Below, piece by piece: positions 8,810 to 18,300 of a stretch of DNA of 42,363 nucleotides. The stretch lies in contig JAPDQV010000003.1 in the NCBI GenBank assembly GCA_034505495.1, positions 1 to 42,363 of the forward strand, in the 5' to 3' direction. The notes under the pieces were generated by a model that saw nothing but the letters and a program-made list of their open reading frames with translations, was not told where the DNA came from and made no database searches. Position 1 is the stretch's first letter. The number at the start of each line of letters is the position of its first letter. Made by a program: the position numbers and the translations under genes. This DNA is from a candidate division KSB1 bacterium. Lineage in GTDB: Bacteria > Zhuqueibacterota > Zhuqueibacteria > Residuimicrobiales > Krinioviventaceae.

Positions 8810-9760
8810 ATGATCCGATTCCGCATGATGTTGTTGGCGGCGTTTTGCCTTTCAGCCTCACTAGGCTTTGCCGCTAAAAAACCGACAGCTCTGCCGAGAA
8901 CAACAGTGGAGGAACTTTCCAAAACCGCTTCATTGCCCCGAAAACTTGTCATTCGCGACGCGACCAAGATCTACTGGTCTTTCTTTATCTCAAATTATTT
9001 TGGCTTCGACGAACTTTGGACTTCCTACTCGCATGACATGAAAAATTGGAGCAGGCCGTTATATACCGGCATTCCGATTCTTCCGAGCCGCAATTATAAA
9101 ATCCGCGTTACGGCCGGCTCGATCGAAGCAGATTGGTTCGAACCCTTTGAATGGGATCAGAGTCGGCGTTACTTCCGAAGTTCCATCGACACGACCGTTC
9201 ATGGATACACAATTTTCAAGCATATTTTATACGGAGATGCAGACGCCGACGGCTTAACCGACCTTGCCGAGGAAATATTGTGGACCGATCCAAACGACAT
9301 GGATACGGACGGTGACGGCATGGCCGACGGTTATGACCCCAATCCGTTGGCGGCACCGGTGGAAGAATTGACTTCCGTCGAACAGCTGCACAAGTTATTG
9401 GTCGAAAGCGTCTTGGAAAATTTTCCATCTCATCAACTGGTCATTGTAGAACAGCCCGAAGATCGTGCGTTGGAGTACAATCGGTCTTGCGGACTGGTTC
9501 TGAGCCTTTCGCCGGCAGCCTGCGATGCCTATGTAGAGGCAAACGCATACGGTGTGCCGATTTTGACCTGCAAGGTCGAGCCGGAAGGAGAGCAGAATTA
9601 TCAGGTCCTGTTTCAATTTTTCGTTGCGCCTGATGATGCCTGGGGTTACGATGCCCGTTTTGCTTGGGACGGCTCGGATCGCACTTTTCACCTTGTAGGG
9701 ACGCCGGATGAATGGCGGGTGATTCCGAACCGCATGGAGGAACAGTCGAGGCAAAGATGA
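8810..9760 (+). CDS. Secreted protein with thrombospondin type 3-like calcium repeat
   Basis: 316 residues from ATG 8810; GCGAGGG ends 7 bases before it, so the in-frame TTG at 8804 is less likely. Residues 1-21 are a signal peptide (MLLAAFCLSASLGFA). Around residues 142-177 is a TSP3-like acidic repeat, DADADGLTDLAEE then DMDTDGDGMADGYDPNP, whose regularly spaced Asp residues bind calcium in known families. The N-terminal (25-140) and C-terminal (180-316) parts are not recognised. Its stop overlaps the start of the ZIP transporter gene by the ATGA sequence at 9757-9760, so the two are translationally coupled. A periplasmic metal-binding or calcium-stabilised partner of the transporter is possible; that is inference only. 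Confidence 0.8.
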   Translation: MIRFRMMLLAAFCLSASLGFAAKKPTALPRTTVEELSKTASLPRKLVIRDATKIYWSFFISNYFGFDELWTSYSHDMKNWSRPLYTGIPILPSRNYKIRVTAGSIEADWFEPFEWDQSRRYFRSSIDTTVHGYTIFKHILYGDADADGLTDLAEEILWTDPNDMDTDGDGMADGYDPNPLAAPVEELTSVEQLHKLLVESVLENFPSHQLVIVEQPEDRALEYNRSCGLVLSLSPAACDAYVEANAYGVPILTCKVEPEGEQNYQVLFQFFVAPDDAWGYDARFAWDGSDRTFHLVGTPDEWRVIPNRMEEQSRQR

Positions 9761-10572
9761 GTTTGGAGCGTTTAGTTGATTTGGCGCCGGTACTGCAGGC
9801 CTTGATTGCCACCGGTTTTACTTATCTGATGACTGCCGCCGGCGCTGCCGTAGTTTTCTTTTTTAAAGCCATTAATCGTAAACTATTGGACGGCATGCTC
9901 GGTTTTGCGGCAGGCGTCATGATTGCCGCCAGCTTTTGGTCGCTCCTGTCGCCGGCTATCGAGTTGGCCAAGGAAAGCGGCTCGCGCCCCTGGATGCCGG
10001 CGGCCGTCGGCTTTCTTCTCGGCGGCGTTTTTTTGCGCCTTTTGGATGCACTGCTGCCGCATCTGCACATGAACACGCCGAAAGCCGAAGTCGAGGGCCT
10101 TCACACCACTTGGCGGCGCAGCGTTTTGTTGATCTTGGCGATTACGCTGCACAATCTCCCTGAAGGATTGGCGGTGGGCGTGGCGTTCGGCGCCGCAGCG
10201 GCGGGCATTCCGGCCGCTTCTCTCGCCGGGGCTGCCGCCCTTGCCGTCGGCATCGGAATCCAGAATTTTCCCGAAGGCGCAGCGGTTTCCGTTCCCCTCC
10301 GGCGTGAAGGATTGTCGCGCTTTCGCTGTTTTTGGTACGGACAGCTTTCCGGTCTGGTGGAGCCGCTAGCCGGCGTTCTCGGCGCCTTTGCAGTGAGTTC
10401 AATGCGCGCCGTGCTGCCTTATGCCTTGGCCTTTGCCGCCGGTGCTATGATCTATGTCGTGGTGGAAGAGCTGATTCCCGAATCTCAGGCCGAGCAGAAC
10501 AACGACATTGCCACCGTGGGCGTCATGGTCGGTTTTGCGGTGATGATGATTCTTGACGTTGCGCTCGGCTGA
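9757..10572 (+). CDS. ZIP family metal transporter
   Basis: 271 residues from ATG 9757, which overlaps the upstream stop (ATGA) and follows GAGGCAAAG. Eight hydrophobic helices are apparent. The two ZIP signature segments are present: HNLPEGLAVGVAFG in the fourth helix and GIQNFPEGAAVSVP in the fifth, giving the His/Asn/Glu metal-site residues. The loop after helix 3 holds HLHMNTPKAEVEGLH with several His residues, as in many ZIP proteins. Length and motif layout match bacterial GufA-like ZIP proteins, which move Zn2+ or other divalent metals into the cytoplasm. It ends 6 bases before the stop of the convergent radical SAM gene. Confidence 0.93.
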   Translation: MSLERLVDLAPVLQALIATGFTYLMTAAGAAVVFFFKAINRKLLDGMLGFAAGVMIAASFWSLLSPAIELAKESGSRPWMPAAVGFLLGGVFLRLLDALLPHLHMNTPKAEVEGLHTTWRRSVLLILAITLHNLPEGLAVGVAFGAAAAGIPAASLAGAAALAVGIGIQNFPEGAAVSVPLRREGLSRFRCFWYGQLSGLVEPLAGVLGAFAVSSMRAVLPYALAFAAGAMIYVVVEELIPESQAEQNNDIATVGVMVGFAVMMILDVALG

Positions 10573-10578
10573 GCCTCG

Positions 10579-12054
10579 CTATATGGCCTGTACCACTCGA
10601 CGAAAATGAAAGCCGTAGATGGCCAGCGTCACCGCCGTGGGGAATGTCTTGGGTCGGCGAAAAAGGCTGTAGGTCAGCAGACTCCAATAATGCCTGCGGC
10701 CTTTGTCCAGAATGCCGATTTTCCAAATCGATCTTAGAAATGCCGCCACATCGTTCCATGTCAGGCGTACCGTATGATTCGCCGGTGGTCTGTAAGTTTT
10801 TAGAAAGGTTTTGATCCGCGCGTAATACGCTTTAGGGGAATAGATGCTCTCCAATATGTTTCGATACCCGCGTAAAAGCTCCGCATAGTTCATTTTGGGT
10901 ATGAAATTGGTTGAGCCGTCCATGTTGTCGCCGGACATGACGCTTAGCAGACGGTTTTCCTGCTTTAGCCGCTGGAACAAGCGGCTGCCGGTCGGCGCGC
11001 TGAGCAGGCCGACCATCGCCGTAACGATGCCGCTTCTTTGGATGAATTCGATTTGTCGGCTGAAAATTGACGGCGGATCGTGGTCAAAGCCGACGATAAA
11101 GCCTCCGGAGACGATTAATCCGCACTGCTGCAGCTTCCTGACGGAATCGAGGAGGTCACGGCGACGATTCTGCACTTTTCCGCATTCGGCCAAGCTTTCC
11201 TCGTCGGGCGTTTCGATGCCGATAAAGGTGTGGCGGAACCCCGCCTGCACCATCAATTCGATCAGCTCATCGTCGTCCGCCAGGTTGATGGACGCTTCGG
11301 TTGTGAATTGAAATGGATAGCGGCGGTCGCGCGACCAGCGGATGAGCGACCCCAGCAGATCTTCCTTGAGCCGTTTCTTATTGCCGATAAAATTGTCGTC
11401 GACAATGAAAACAGCGCCGCGCCAATTGAGGTCATAAAGCCGCTGCAGTTCCTCCAGAAATTGTTGGGTCGATTTGCAGCGCGGCTTGCGGCCGTTCAAA
11501 ACGGTAATGCTGCAGAACTCGCAATCAAAAGGGCAGCCGCGGGAGTACTGCACTGCCATTTCAGCGTAACGGTTCATTTTCAACAGCTCGTATTGCGGAA
11601 TCGGCGTGCGGTCGAGGTCGGGAAATTCCGCAGAAGTGTAAACGGCTTTCGGCGTTCCCTGCAAGTCTTCGAGGAAAAGCGGCAACGTGGCTTCCGCTTC
11701 ATTCAGGATGAAATGATCGACGCCCAGGATCGATTCGTGCTCCATCGTCACCAGCGGACCGCCGGCAACGACCTTGACCCCCAGCCGATTACAGCGCCGC
11801 ACAATTTGCATAAAGGACTCTTTTTGCGCATTCATGCCGCCGAGAAAAACATAGTCCGCCCAAAGCAGATCTTTATCTCGAAGCGGCGAAACGTTGAGAT
11901 CAATAAGGCGTTTTGTCCAGCTTTCCGGCAGCATGGCGGCAACCGTCACCAGACCGAGGGGAATGTCCGAGGCGCGCTTGGAGATGAACTTGACGGCGTG
12001 GGAAAAGCTCCAAAAGGTATCGGGAGTTTTGGGATTGACAAAAAGTATTTTCAT
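10579..12054 (-). CDS. B12-binding domain radical SAM protein (DUF4070-like C-terminus)
   Basis: 491 residues from the ATG at 12054 (MKILFVNPKTPDTFW). GAAGGAA sits about 6 bases upstream; longer in-frame starts up to 12192 lack a ribosome site. Residues 1-150 are a cobalamin-binding Rossmann-like domain. The radical SAM core follows, with the 4Fe-4S motif CPFDCEFC (Cys174, Cys178, Cys181), then VDDNFIGNKKRL and GIETPDEESL. The C-terminal 150 residues resemble DUF4070, found in B12-dependent radical SAM proteins such as hopanoid C-2 methylase HpnP. A lipid or secondary-metabolite methylation or rearrangement is therefore possible, but no neighbour reveals the substrate. It is divergent from the histidine kinase gene and convergent with the ZIP gene. 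Confidence 0.88.
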   Translation of the reverse strand: MKILFVNPKTPDTFWSFSHAVKFISKRASDIPLGLVTVAAMLPESWTKRLIDLNVSPLRDKDLLWADYVFLGGMNAQKESFMQIVRRCNRLGVKVVAGGPLVTMEHESILGVDHFILNEAEATLPLFLEDLQGTPKAVYTSAEFPDLDRTPIPQYELLKMNRYAEMAVQYSRGCPFDCEFCSITVLNGRKPRCKSTQQFLEELQRLYDLNWRGAVFIVDDNFIGNKKRLKEDLLGSLIRWSRDRRYPFQFTTEASINLADDDELIELMVQAGFRHTFIGIETPDEESLAECGKVQNRRRDLLDSVRKLQQCGLIVSGGFIVGFDHDPPSIFSRQIEFIQRSGIVTAMVGLLSAPTGSRLFQRLKQENRLLSVMSGDNMDGSTNFIPKMNYAELLRGYRNILESIYSPKAYYARIKTFLKTYRPPANHTVRLTWNDVAAFLRSIWKIGILDKGRRHYWSLLTYSLFRRPKTFPTAVTLAIYGFHFRRVVQAI

Positions 12055-12138
12055 CTGCATTTCCTTCAATGGTTCTGACCAATATAAGCATTGGAAATTG
12101 AAAAGCGTGTAAAAGTACGGTAAAGGCTGAATTTGACG

Positions 12139-12148
12139 TTTCCGGAAA
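12139..12148. promoter_or_regulatory. Palindrome in the radical SAM / histidine kinase divergent spacer
   Basis: TTTCCGGAAA, a 10-bp perfect palindrome, sits in the 155-base divergent spacer next to a TTGACG hexamer (12133-12138) that could be a -35 for the kinase gene. A regulator site, for example for the adjacent response regulator, is possible but unproven. Confidence 0.25.
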
Positions 12149-12209
12149 TGAAAAATCTTTTTATTTTGGTTATGCGGCGGCTGGTTTGACATGAACCGAT
12201 GGAGCAGTA

Positions 12210-13238
12210 ATGCAGAATAAGCACCTCAGAACGACTTCGATCGTTCTTTTTGTCCTGGCGCAGATAACCTCCTTTCTGCTGTTGGTGCTGTTTATCTATC
12301 GGTTTTTCTATTTGCGCGGTTCGGTCCCGCTTGCCGAAGGCATGCCGACTTTTGAGAGAGGTGAGGGTTCCGGCATTATCGTCCTCATCGGCGGGTGCCT
12401 CCTTTACGTCGCGGTAACCGTGGCGCTATCGATCATTTTCAAGAATCTCAGCACTCAGCTTCGACTGAACGAAATGTACGACACGTTCATTGCCAACATA
12501 ACCCACGAGCTCAAATCGCCGTTGGCCTCCATCCAGTTGTATTTGGAAACGCTCAAACTGCGTCCGGTACCGAAGCAGCGCCGCGATGAATTCATCGATC
12601 TTATGCTTCAGGACGCTCTGCGCCTAAAAAATCTCATCAACTCGATCCTCAAGGTGTCGATGCTGGAGCAAAAGCGGGATCTGTTCGAGTACCGGCGTTA
12701 TCGCTTTGATGAGCTCGTCTGCCGGCTAATGGATGAAGTGAGAGCACAATTCAAGGTTGGACAAGAGGCTATTGTTTTAAAGGGAACTGCTCCTGTTGAG
12801 GTCGTGGTAGACGAGAATGCGCTGCAAATTGTTTTGAGCAATCTGATCGACAACGCAATAAAATATTCGCAGCCGTCCGAACTAGTGACGGTCGATCTTT
12901 CCAGCGACGAGAGAACCGCTCGTTTGATCGTACGCGACAACGGCATCGGTATACCGACAAAGGAATTAAAACGGATCTTTCAGAAATTCTACCGCGTTTT
13001 AGATCATCGGATGCCGAACGTAAAAGGTACCGGTTTAGGTCTTTATTGGGCCAAAGAAATCATTCGGCAGCACGGCGGCAGGATTACCGCCTTTAGCGAA
13101 GGCTTCGGCAAAGGCAGCACGTTTTGCGTCGAATTGCCGATTTATCGGGAGCGCAAGACTCCCCGCCTGCACAGCCTGCTGCATTGGTCGAAGAAAAAGC
13201 GTGCCAAGGAGAGTTCCCATGTGCGCCAGTCCCTATAA
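12210..13238 (+). CDS. Sensor histidine kinase of a two-component system
   Basis: 342 residues. Two transmembrane helices (about 10-32 and 55-77) enclose a very short periplasmic loop of about 22 residues, so it likely senses the membrane or a partner rather than a large ligand. The dimerisation/phosphoacceptor helix carries ITHELKSPL with phospho-acceptor His99. The ATPase domain has the N box NLIDNAIKYS, G1 box DNGIGIP, F box FQKFYRV and G2 box GTGLGLYWAKEI. Its 3' end overlaps the response regulator gene by 20 bases, so they form an operon and almost surely a cognate pair. The output is not evident; immediate neighbours are a radical SAM enzyme and a phosphofructokinase. Confidence 0.93.
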   Translation: MQNKHLRTTSIVLFVLAQITSFLLLVLFIYRFFYLRGSVPLAEGMPTFERGEGSGIIVLIGGCLLYVAVTVALSIIFKNLSTQLRLNEMYDTFIANITHELKSPLASIQLYLETLKLRPVPKQRRDEFIDLMLQDALRLKNLINSILKVSMLEQKRDLFEYRRYRFDELVCRLMDEVRAQFKVGQEAIVLKGTAPVEVVVDENALQIVLSNLIDNAIKYSQPSELVTVDLSSDERTARLIVRDNGIGIPTKELKRIFQKFYRVLDHRMPNVKGTGLGLYWAKEIIRQHGGRITAFSEGFGKGSTFCVELPIYRERKTPRLHSLLHWSKKKRAKESSHVRQSL

Positions 13239-13944
13239 AGGCAGCCGTATCTTGATCGTTGAAGACGAGGAACCGTTGGCAATCGGTTTGGAGTACAATT
13301 TAAAGGCTGAAGGGTATGTGGTGACGCGCGCGGCAGACGGGCTTGAAGCCCTGGAGAAATTTGCCGCAGAGCCGTTTGACCTGGTGATCCTCGACATTAT
13401 GCTGCCGTATCTGGACGGCTTTCAGGTGGCGGAACGACTGCGGGTGATGGCGCCGCAGGTGCCGATCCTCATGCTCACGGCGCGCGGTGCAGCCGACGAC
13501 CGCCTTCGCGGCTTGAGTGTCGGTGCCGATGACTATATCACCAAGCCGTTTCATCTGGAAGAGCTGCTGCTGCGCGTGGAGGGCATGCTGCGCCGCAAAT
13601 CGTGGTATAATGATCCGGCTGAAGAAATGCCGGTCCTTTGCATCGGCCAAGCTCTGATCGATCTCAAAACTCTAACCTGCAGCAGGGGGGAACAGCAGCA
13701 TCGGCTGACGCCCCAGGAAGCTGCAATGTTAAAGTATCTGTACGATCATCCCGACCGCATCATCCCTCGGAAGGAGCTGCTGCAGAACGTCTGGCAGCTG
13801 CCGCCGGATGTCGATACGCGCACGGTCGACAATTTTATTGTAAGACTGCGCCGACTTTTAGAAGACAACCCCAAACAGCCTCAGATTATCCTCAGCGTCC
13901 GCGGCGCCGGCTATTTGTTCCGCCTGCCGCCTTCCGAAAAATGA
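13219..13944 (+). CDS. OmpR/PhoB-family response regulator
   Basis: 241 residues from ATG 13219, preceded by AAGGAG at 7-base spacing inside the end of the kinase gene; the upstream GTG at 13201 is less likely. The receiver domain (about 10-125) has acidic residues VEDEE, the phosphorylated Asp59 in VILDIMLP, the conserved Thr in LMLTARG, and Lys in YITKPF. A winged-helix DNA-binding domain (about 140-237) follows, with LTPQEAAMLKYL, the recognition helix region RTVDNFIVRLRRLLE and the C-terminal VRGAGYLF hairpin. It is the partner of the overlapping histidine kinase. Confidence 0.95.
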   Translation: MCASPYKGSRILIVEDEEPLAIGLEYNLKAEGYVVTRAADGLEALEKFAAEPFDLVILDIMLPYLDGFQVAERLRVMAPQVPILMLTARGAADDRLRGLSVGADDYITKPFHLEELLLRVEGMLRRKSWYNDPAEEMPVLCIGQALIDLKTLTCSRGEQQHRLTPQEAAMLKYLYDHPDRIIPRKELLQNVWQLPPDVDTRTVDNFIVRLRRLLEDNPKQPQIILSVRGAGYLFRLPPSEK

Positions 13945-13963
13945 ATTAAAGCCAATTTTAAAA

Positions 13964-13992
13964 TTGATTCCCAAGCATTTTTTGGTTACATT
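13964..13992 (+). promoter_or_regulatory. Possible promoter of the phosphofructokinase gene
   Basis: TTGATT, 17 bases, then TACATT, about 40 bases before the ATG at 14033. Each hexamer matches 4 of 6 consensus bases. It follows a 14-bp AT-rich palindrome (CAATTTTAAAATTG, 13953-13966) that may end the upstream operon. Confidence 0.3.
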
Positions 13993-14032
13993 ACTTTTAT
14001 AAGGCGAAAATAATCTCAACAGGAGGATTTAG

Positions 14033-15280
14033 ATGGCTGTTAAAGGAAATGCAGTCTATGCCCAATCCGGCGGCGTGACCAGCGTCATCAATGCTTCAGC
14101 CTACGGCGTCATCAAGGCTGCTCAGCAAAGCGGTTTTATCGAAAATATCTACGCGGGACTCTACGGCATCAACGGCATTTTGGAAGAAAATCTGATCGAC
14201 ATCAAACAGGAAGCGCCCGAGGCAATTGAAGGCCTGCGCTATACGCCCTCCGCGGCTTTTGGTTCCTGCCGTCGTAAGCTGGGCGACCTGCAGAAACATC
14301 GCGAACAGTTCGAGCGCCTGATTCAAGTCTTTAAAGCTCACAACATCCGTTATTTCTTCTACAACGGCGGCAACGATTCGATGGACACCGCCTACAAAGT
14401 GAGCCGCGTCTCCAAAGAGTTGGGCTATGAGGTCATCGCAATCGGCGTTCCCAAAACCGTCGATAATGACCTGCCGGAAACGGACAACTGTCCGGGGTAC
14501 GGTTCCGTTGCGAAATACAACGCCGTGTCGATTCGTGAAGGCTCTCTCGACGTCGAGTCCATGCATCGCGACTCGACCAAGGTGTTCGTGATGGAATCCA
14601 TGGGACGCCATGCAGGGTGGATTGTCGGTGCGACCGGTTTGGCGGCGGTTACGGAAAAAGACGGTCCGCACATCATCCTTTTCCCGGAGCGCATTTTTAA
14701 TGAAGATCTGTTCTTGAGCAAGGTCGAAGAGACGGTCGCCAAGATCGGCTTTTGTGTTGTCGCGGTTTCCGAAGGCGTGCGTCGTCCCGACGGTACGTTC
14801 CTTGCCGATTCCGGCCTGCGCGATGCATTCGGCCATGCGCAGTTGGGCGGCGCCGCCCTCGAAATATCCAAGATGATTATGAACAAACTGAAACTCAAAG
14901 TACACACCGCCATCCTCGATTACTGCCAGCGATCGGGCCGCCATATCGCTTCCAAGACCGATGTCGAGCAGGCGATTGCCTGCGGCAGAAAAGCAGTCGA
15001 GCTGGCCGCCGAGGGGAAAAACGGCTTTATGCCGATCATCGTGCGCGACAGCGACAATCCCTACAAATGGCATATCGGCGAAACCGACATTGCCAACATC
15101 GCCAACAAAGAAAAGCCGGTGCCGGATGAGTTCATCCGCGAAGACGGTTTTCACATCACCGATGCGTTTCGACGCTACGCCTTGCCGCTCATCGAGGGCG
15201 AGGACTATCCGCCGTATGTCAACGGTCTGCCGGCTTATGTTCGCTTGAAAAATCTGCTGATTCCTAAAAAGTTGAGCTGA
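14033..15280 (+). CDS. pfp: 6-phosphofructokinase, probably pyrophosphate-dependent
   Basis: 415 residues; AGGAGG precedes the ATG by 6 bases. It phosphorylates fructose 6-phosphate at C1 in glycolysis. The phosphoryl-donor signature is GGNDSMDTA (Gly113, Asn114, Asp115): an Asp where ATP-dependent enzymes have Gly. The catalytic loop is PKTVDNDL with Lys141 where ATP enzymes usually lack it. Both changes are known markers of PPi-using enzymes, which makes the reaction reversible. MESMGRHAGW is the fructose 6-phosphate site, and CQRSGR lies in the C-terminal part. Length fits the roughly 400-residue PPi group. A rho-independent terminator follows at 15291-15314. The PPi call rests on these residues; no activity data exist here. 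Confidence 0.9.
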   Translation: MAVKGNAVYAQSGGVTSVINASAYGVIKAAQQSGFIENIYAGLYGINGILEENLIDIKQEAPEAIEGLRYTPSAAFGSCRRKLGDLQKHREQFERLIQVFKAHNIRYFFYNGGNDSMDTAYKVSRVSKELGYEVIAIGVPKTVDNDLPETDNCPGYGSVAKYNAVSIREGSLDVESMHRDSTKVFVMESMGRHAGWIVGATGLAAVTEKDGPHIILFPERIFNEDLFLSKVEETVAKIGFCVVAVSEGVRRPDGTFLADSGLRDAFGHAQLGGAALEISKMIMNKLKLKVHTAILDYCQRSGRHIASKTDVEQAIACGRKAVELAAEGKNGFMPIIVRDSDNPYKWHIGETDIANIANKEKPVPDEFIREDGFHITDAFRRYALPLIEGEDYPPYVNGLPAYVRLKNLLIPKKLS

Positions 15281-15290
15281 AGACGAGTCG

Positions 15291-15314
15291 GGCTCCGCTT
15301 GCGGAGCCTTTTTT
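15291..15314 (+). terminator. Rho-independent terminator after the phosphofructokinase gene
   Basis: GGCTCCG-CTTG-CGGAGCC hairpin followed by six T, 10 bases after the stop. It is the clearest intrinsic terminator on the plus strand here. Confidence 0.9.
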
Positions 15315-15353
15315 ATTTGGGGAAAACGGGGAATATAACCTGGAGGTGCAGGC

Positions 15354-18300
15354 ATGAAAAAGATTCTCATCGCTTTATCGGTCGCTCTTTTATTGAGCTG
15401 CGGTAAAGAGCAATCATCTGTACGCGGCAAAGCTTCTGCCGCCTTGAGCACTCATCCTTTGGTTGAAGCCTACACCTCGGGTTTCATCGGACGCACATCG
15501 ACCATTCGCGTGGTTTTTGTCATCGACCTCGTCGACAGCAATCGTGTGAATACGCTCATCCAGCCCAGCCCTTTTACTTTTTCGCCCAAACTGCCGGGGG
15601 AAGCTTATTGGGCCGACCGCCGGACGATCGAATTTCGGCCCAGAGGTCGGCTAGCCGCAGGCGTAACCTACCAGGCCGAATTCGATCCGCGCAGGCTTTC
15701 GGATGTCGATTTGGGCGATGCGGCTTTTTCTTTTCGCTTCAGCACCATCGTCCCGGCTATGGAGGTGCAGCCGGAGGGTTTCATCATCGAGGGTGATCGG
15801 CTGCAGTTCGAAGGCCGCGTCAGCTTGTCCGAGATCGCCGATATCGATGATCCTCTATCGCTCCTCAAGGCGCGACTGGGAAACAAAGAATTGCCGCTGC
15901 AGCGCGAAGGAGAGGATCGCCGCGCTTTCCGCTTCCGCATCGTCGAGGTTCCGCGTTCGGAGAGGCCGGGAACTCTCTTCATCAGCTGGGACGGCAAAAC
16001 GGCCGGCATCGAAGGGCGCGGCACCTTAGAGATTCCGGTGCCGGCCAAGAGCGTTTTCGAGCTCATTTCGGCGCGCGCCGTACAGGAAGAGGGAGAATTT
16101 ATTGAACTGCGTTTTTCTCAAGCGCTGCAAAGTAGAAATTTTACCGGCCTGGTTCAAGTGGACGGCTCGGATAATCTGCGCTTTTCCGCCGATCGCAATG
16201 TGCTGCGGATCTATGGCGAGGAGCCGTTTACAGTCGGCGAGCACACCGTCACAGTCCATCCCGCCTTTGCCAGTGCCGAAGGTAAACGACTCGAGCGGAA
16301 GACCGTACGCACAGTGATCTTTGCGGAACGAAAACCCTCGGTTCGTTTTCTCGGCAAAGGCGTCATCCTGCCGACAACGCAGGGGGCCACTTTGCCGATC
16401 GAGGCTGTCAACCTGTCTTCTATTTTGGTGACGGCCGTGCGCATTCCAACGGAAAACGTGCCGCAATTTTTGCAGGTCAACGATTTGGGCGGCGAGCAGG
16501 AATTGCGCCGCGTCGGCCGCGAGGTGTGGAAGAAACGCGTCGATCTGACGACGCCGGAAGACGCGGGCAACCGGCGTTACGGGCTGGACTTGACGCCGCT
16601 GATTAAAAACGCACCTACCGGCTTGTATCGGCTGACATTATCTTTTCGCAGGCCGCAGATCATCTATCCCTGCGCGGAAGCGGCGAAAAGTGAAAAGCTC
16701 GACGAATCCCTCGCCGATTGGGATGACGAAGAAAGATGGAACTATGAAGAATTCGGCGATTTTGATTGGGGCGAATTTTATTCTCGGCGCTTCGATCCCT
16801 GCCATCCCGCTTACTATTATCCCTTTTGGGATCACGACGTAACCGTTGCGCAAAACGTGCTCATTTCCGACATCGGGTTGCTCGCCAAAATGGGCGGCGA
16901 TACGCTGTGGGTCGCGGCTGCCGACCTCAAAAGCACGGTTCCGCTGCGGGGCGTCAAGCTGACGGTATTGAACTATCAGCGGGGCGTTATTGCTTCCGCA
17001 ACGACGAACGACGAGGGACTGGCGCTTATTCCTTGCCCGCGCAAACCGTTTCTGTTGATCGGCGAGCACAAGGGACAGATTTCCTATCTCAAACTCAACG
17101 ACGGATCGGCGCTTTCTCTCAGCCGATTCGACATCGGCGGCGAGCGGCCGGTCAAGGGCATGCGCGGCTTTTTTTATACGGAGCGCGGCGTCCGGCGGCC
17201 GGGCGATCCAATCTATGTCACGCTCATCCTTTGGCCGGAGGGCCGTCCGCCTGAAGAACATCCTGCAATCTTGGAGTTGATCGACCCCAGAGGCCGTCTC
17301 GTTGCCTCCGCCGCGCAAAAATCCGTGGACGGTTTTTACAGCTTCAAGCTCGCCACGAGTCCCGACGCCCCGACCGGCAACTGGACCGCACGATGCACGA
17401 TCGGCGGCGCCGTTTTCCAAAAGACGCTCAAAATCGAGACCATAGTGCCCAATCGTCTGGAGGCGCAGCTCGATTTCGGCGACCGGGAGGCGCTCGGCTT
17501 CGAACCTACATTTTTGCGGCTTTCTGCACGGTGGCTTTTCGGCGCCAAGGCCTCCGGACTCAAGGCCAAAGTCGAACTGCGCCTGACGCCGCAGCCGACT
17601 CGCTTTTCAGCATTTCCCTCTTATACTTTTGATAATCCTGCTGCTCCCTTTACCCCGGAAACGGTGCAGCTCTTCGACGGCCGTCTGGATGAAGAAGGCC
17701 GCGCCGAATTTCCGCTGCGCTTACGCGATGACCTCCAATGCCCGGGTAAATTGGCCGCCGTTTTCGATATGCGCATTTTCGAACCGGGCGGCGCCTTTAG
17801 CTCGCTTCGTCGCGTCGTGCCGATGCACCGTTACCAACATTATGTTGGAATTGCCGCTCCGGCCGACAGCCTGATGCCGATCCTGGCTGTAGGCAAATCG
17901 CACCGCATCGACGTCGTGCGTGTGTCTCCCGACGGCCGCCCCAAAGGCGAGGGGCTGGTGGAAGCGACGCTGCTGAAAATCCGCTGGCGCTGGTGGTGGG
18001 AAAAGGGCGGGGAGGATGCGGCCGATTTTGTCGCCGCCCCTTCCTATAAAACGATTCCGCTCGGCACTTTTTCGCTCAGCGGCGGCCGCACTAGTTTCGA
18101 AATTCGCGTGCCTGAGGAAGAGTGGGGACGTTACCTTTTGCGCGTCCGCGACTTGGATGGAGGACACACTGCCGGGCGCGTCCTTTATTTCGATCAGCCG
18201 GAATGGATCGGACGAAGCCGGGCAGACGGCAGCGAAGGCGCCGCCATGCTGGTGTTTACGTCCGATAAAACCTCCTATCAAATCGGGGAAAAGGCGACCT

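Noticed and set aside
12055..12192. Longer N-terminus for the radical SAM protein
   Set aside because: The added 46 residues have no ribosome site and no resemblance to the cobalamin domain; MKILFVNP is the usual family start.
14096..15451. Minus-strand open frame of 451 codons
   Set aside because: Antisense to the phosphofructokinase gene and crossing its terminator; no ribosome site or family resemblance.
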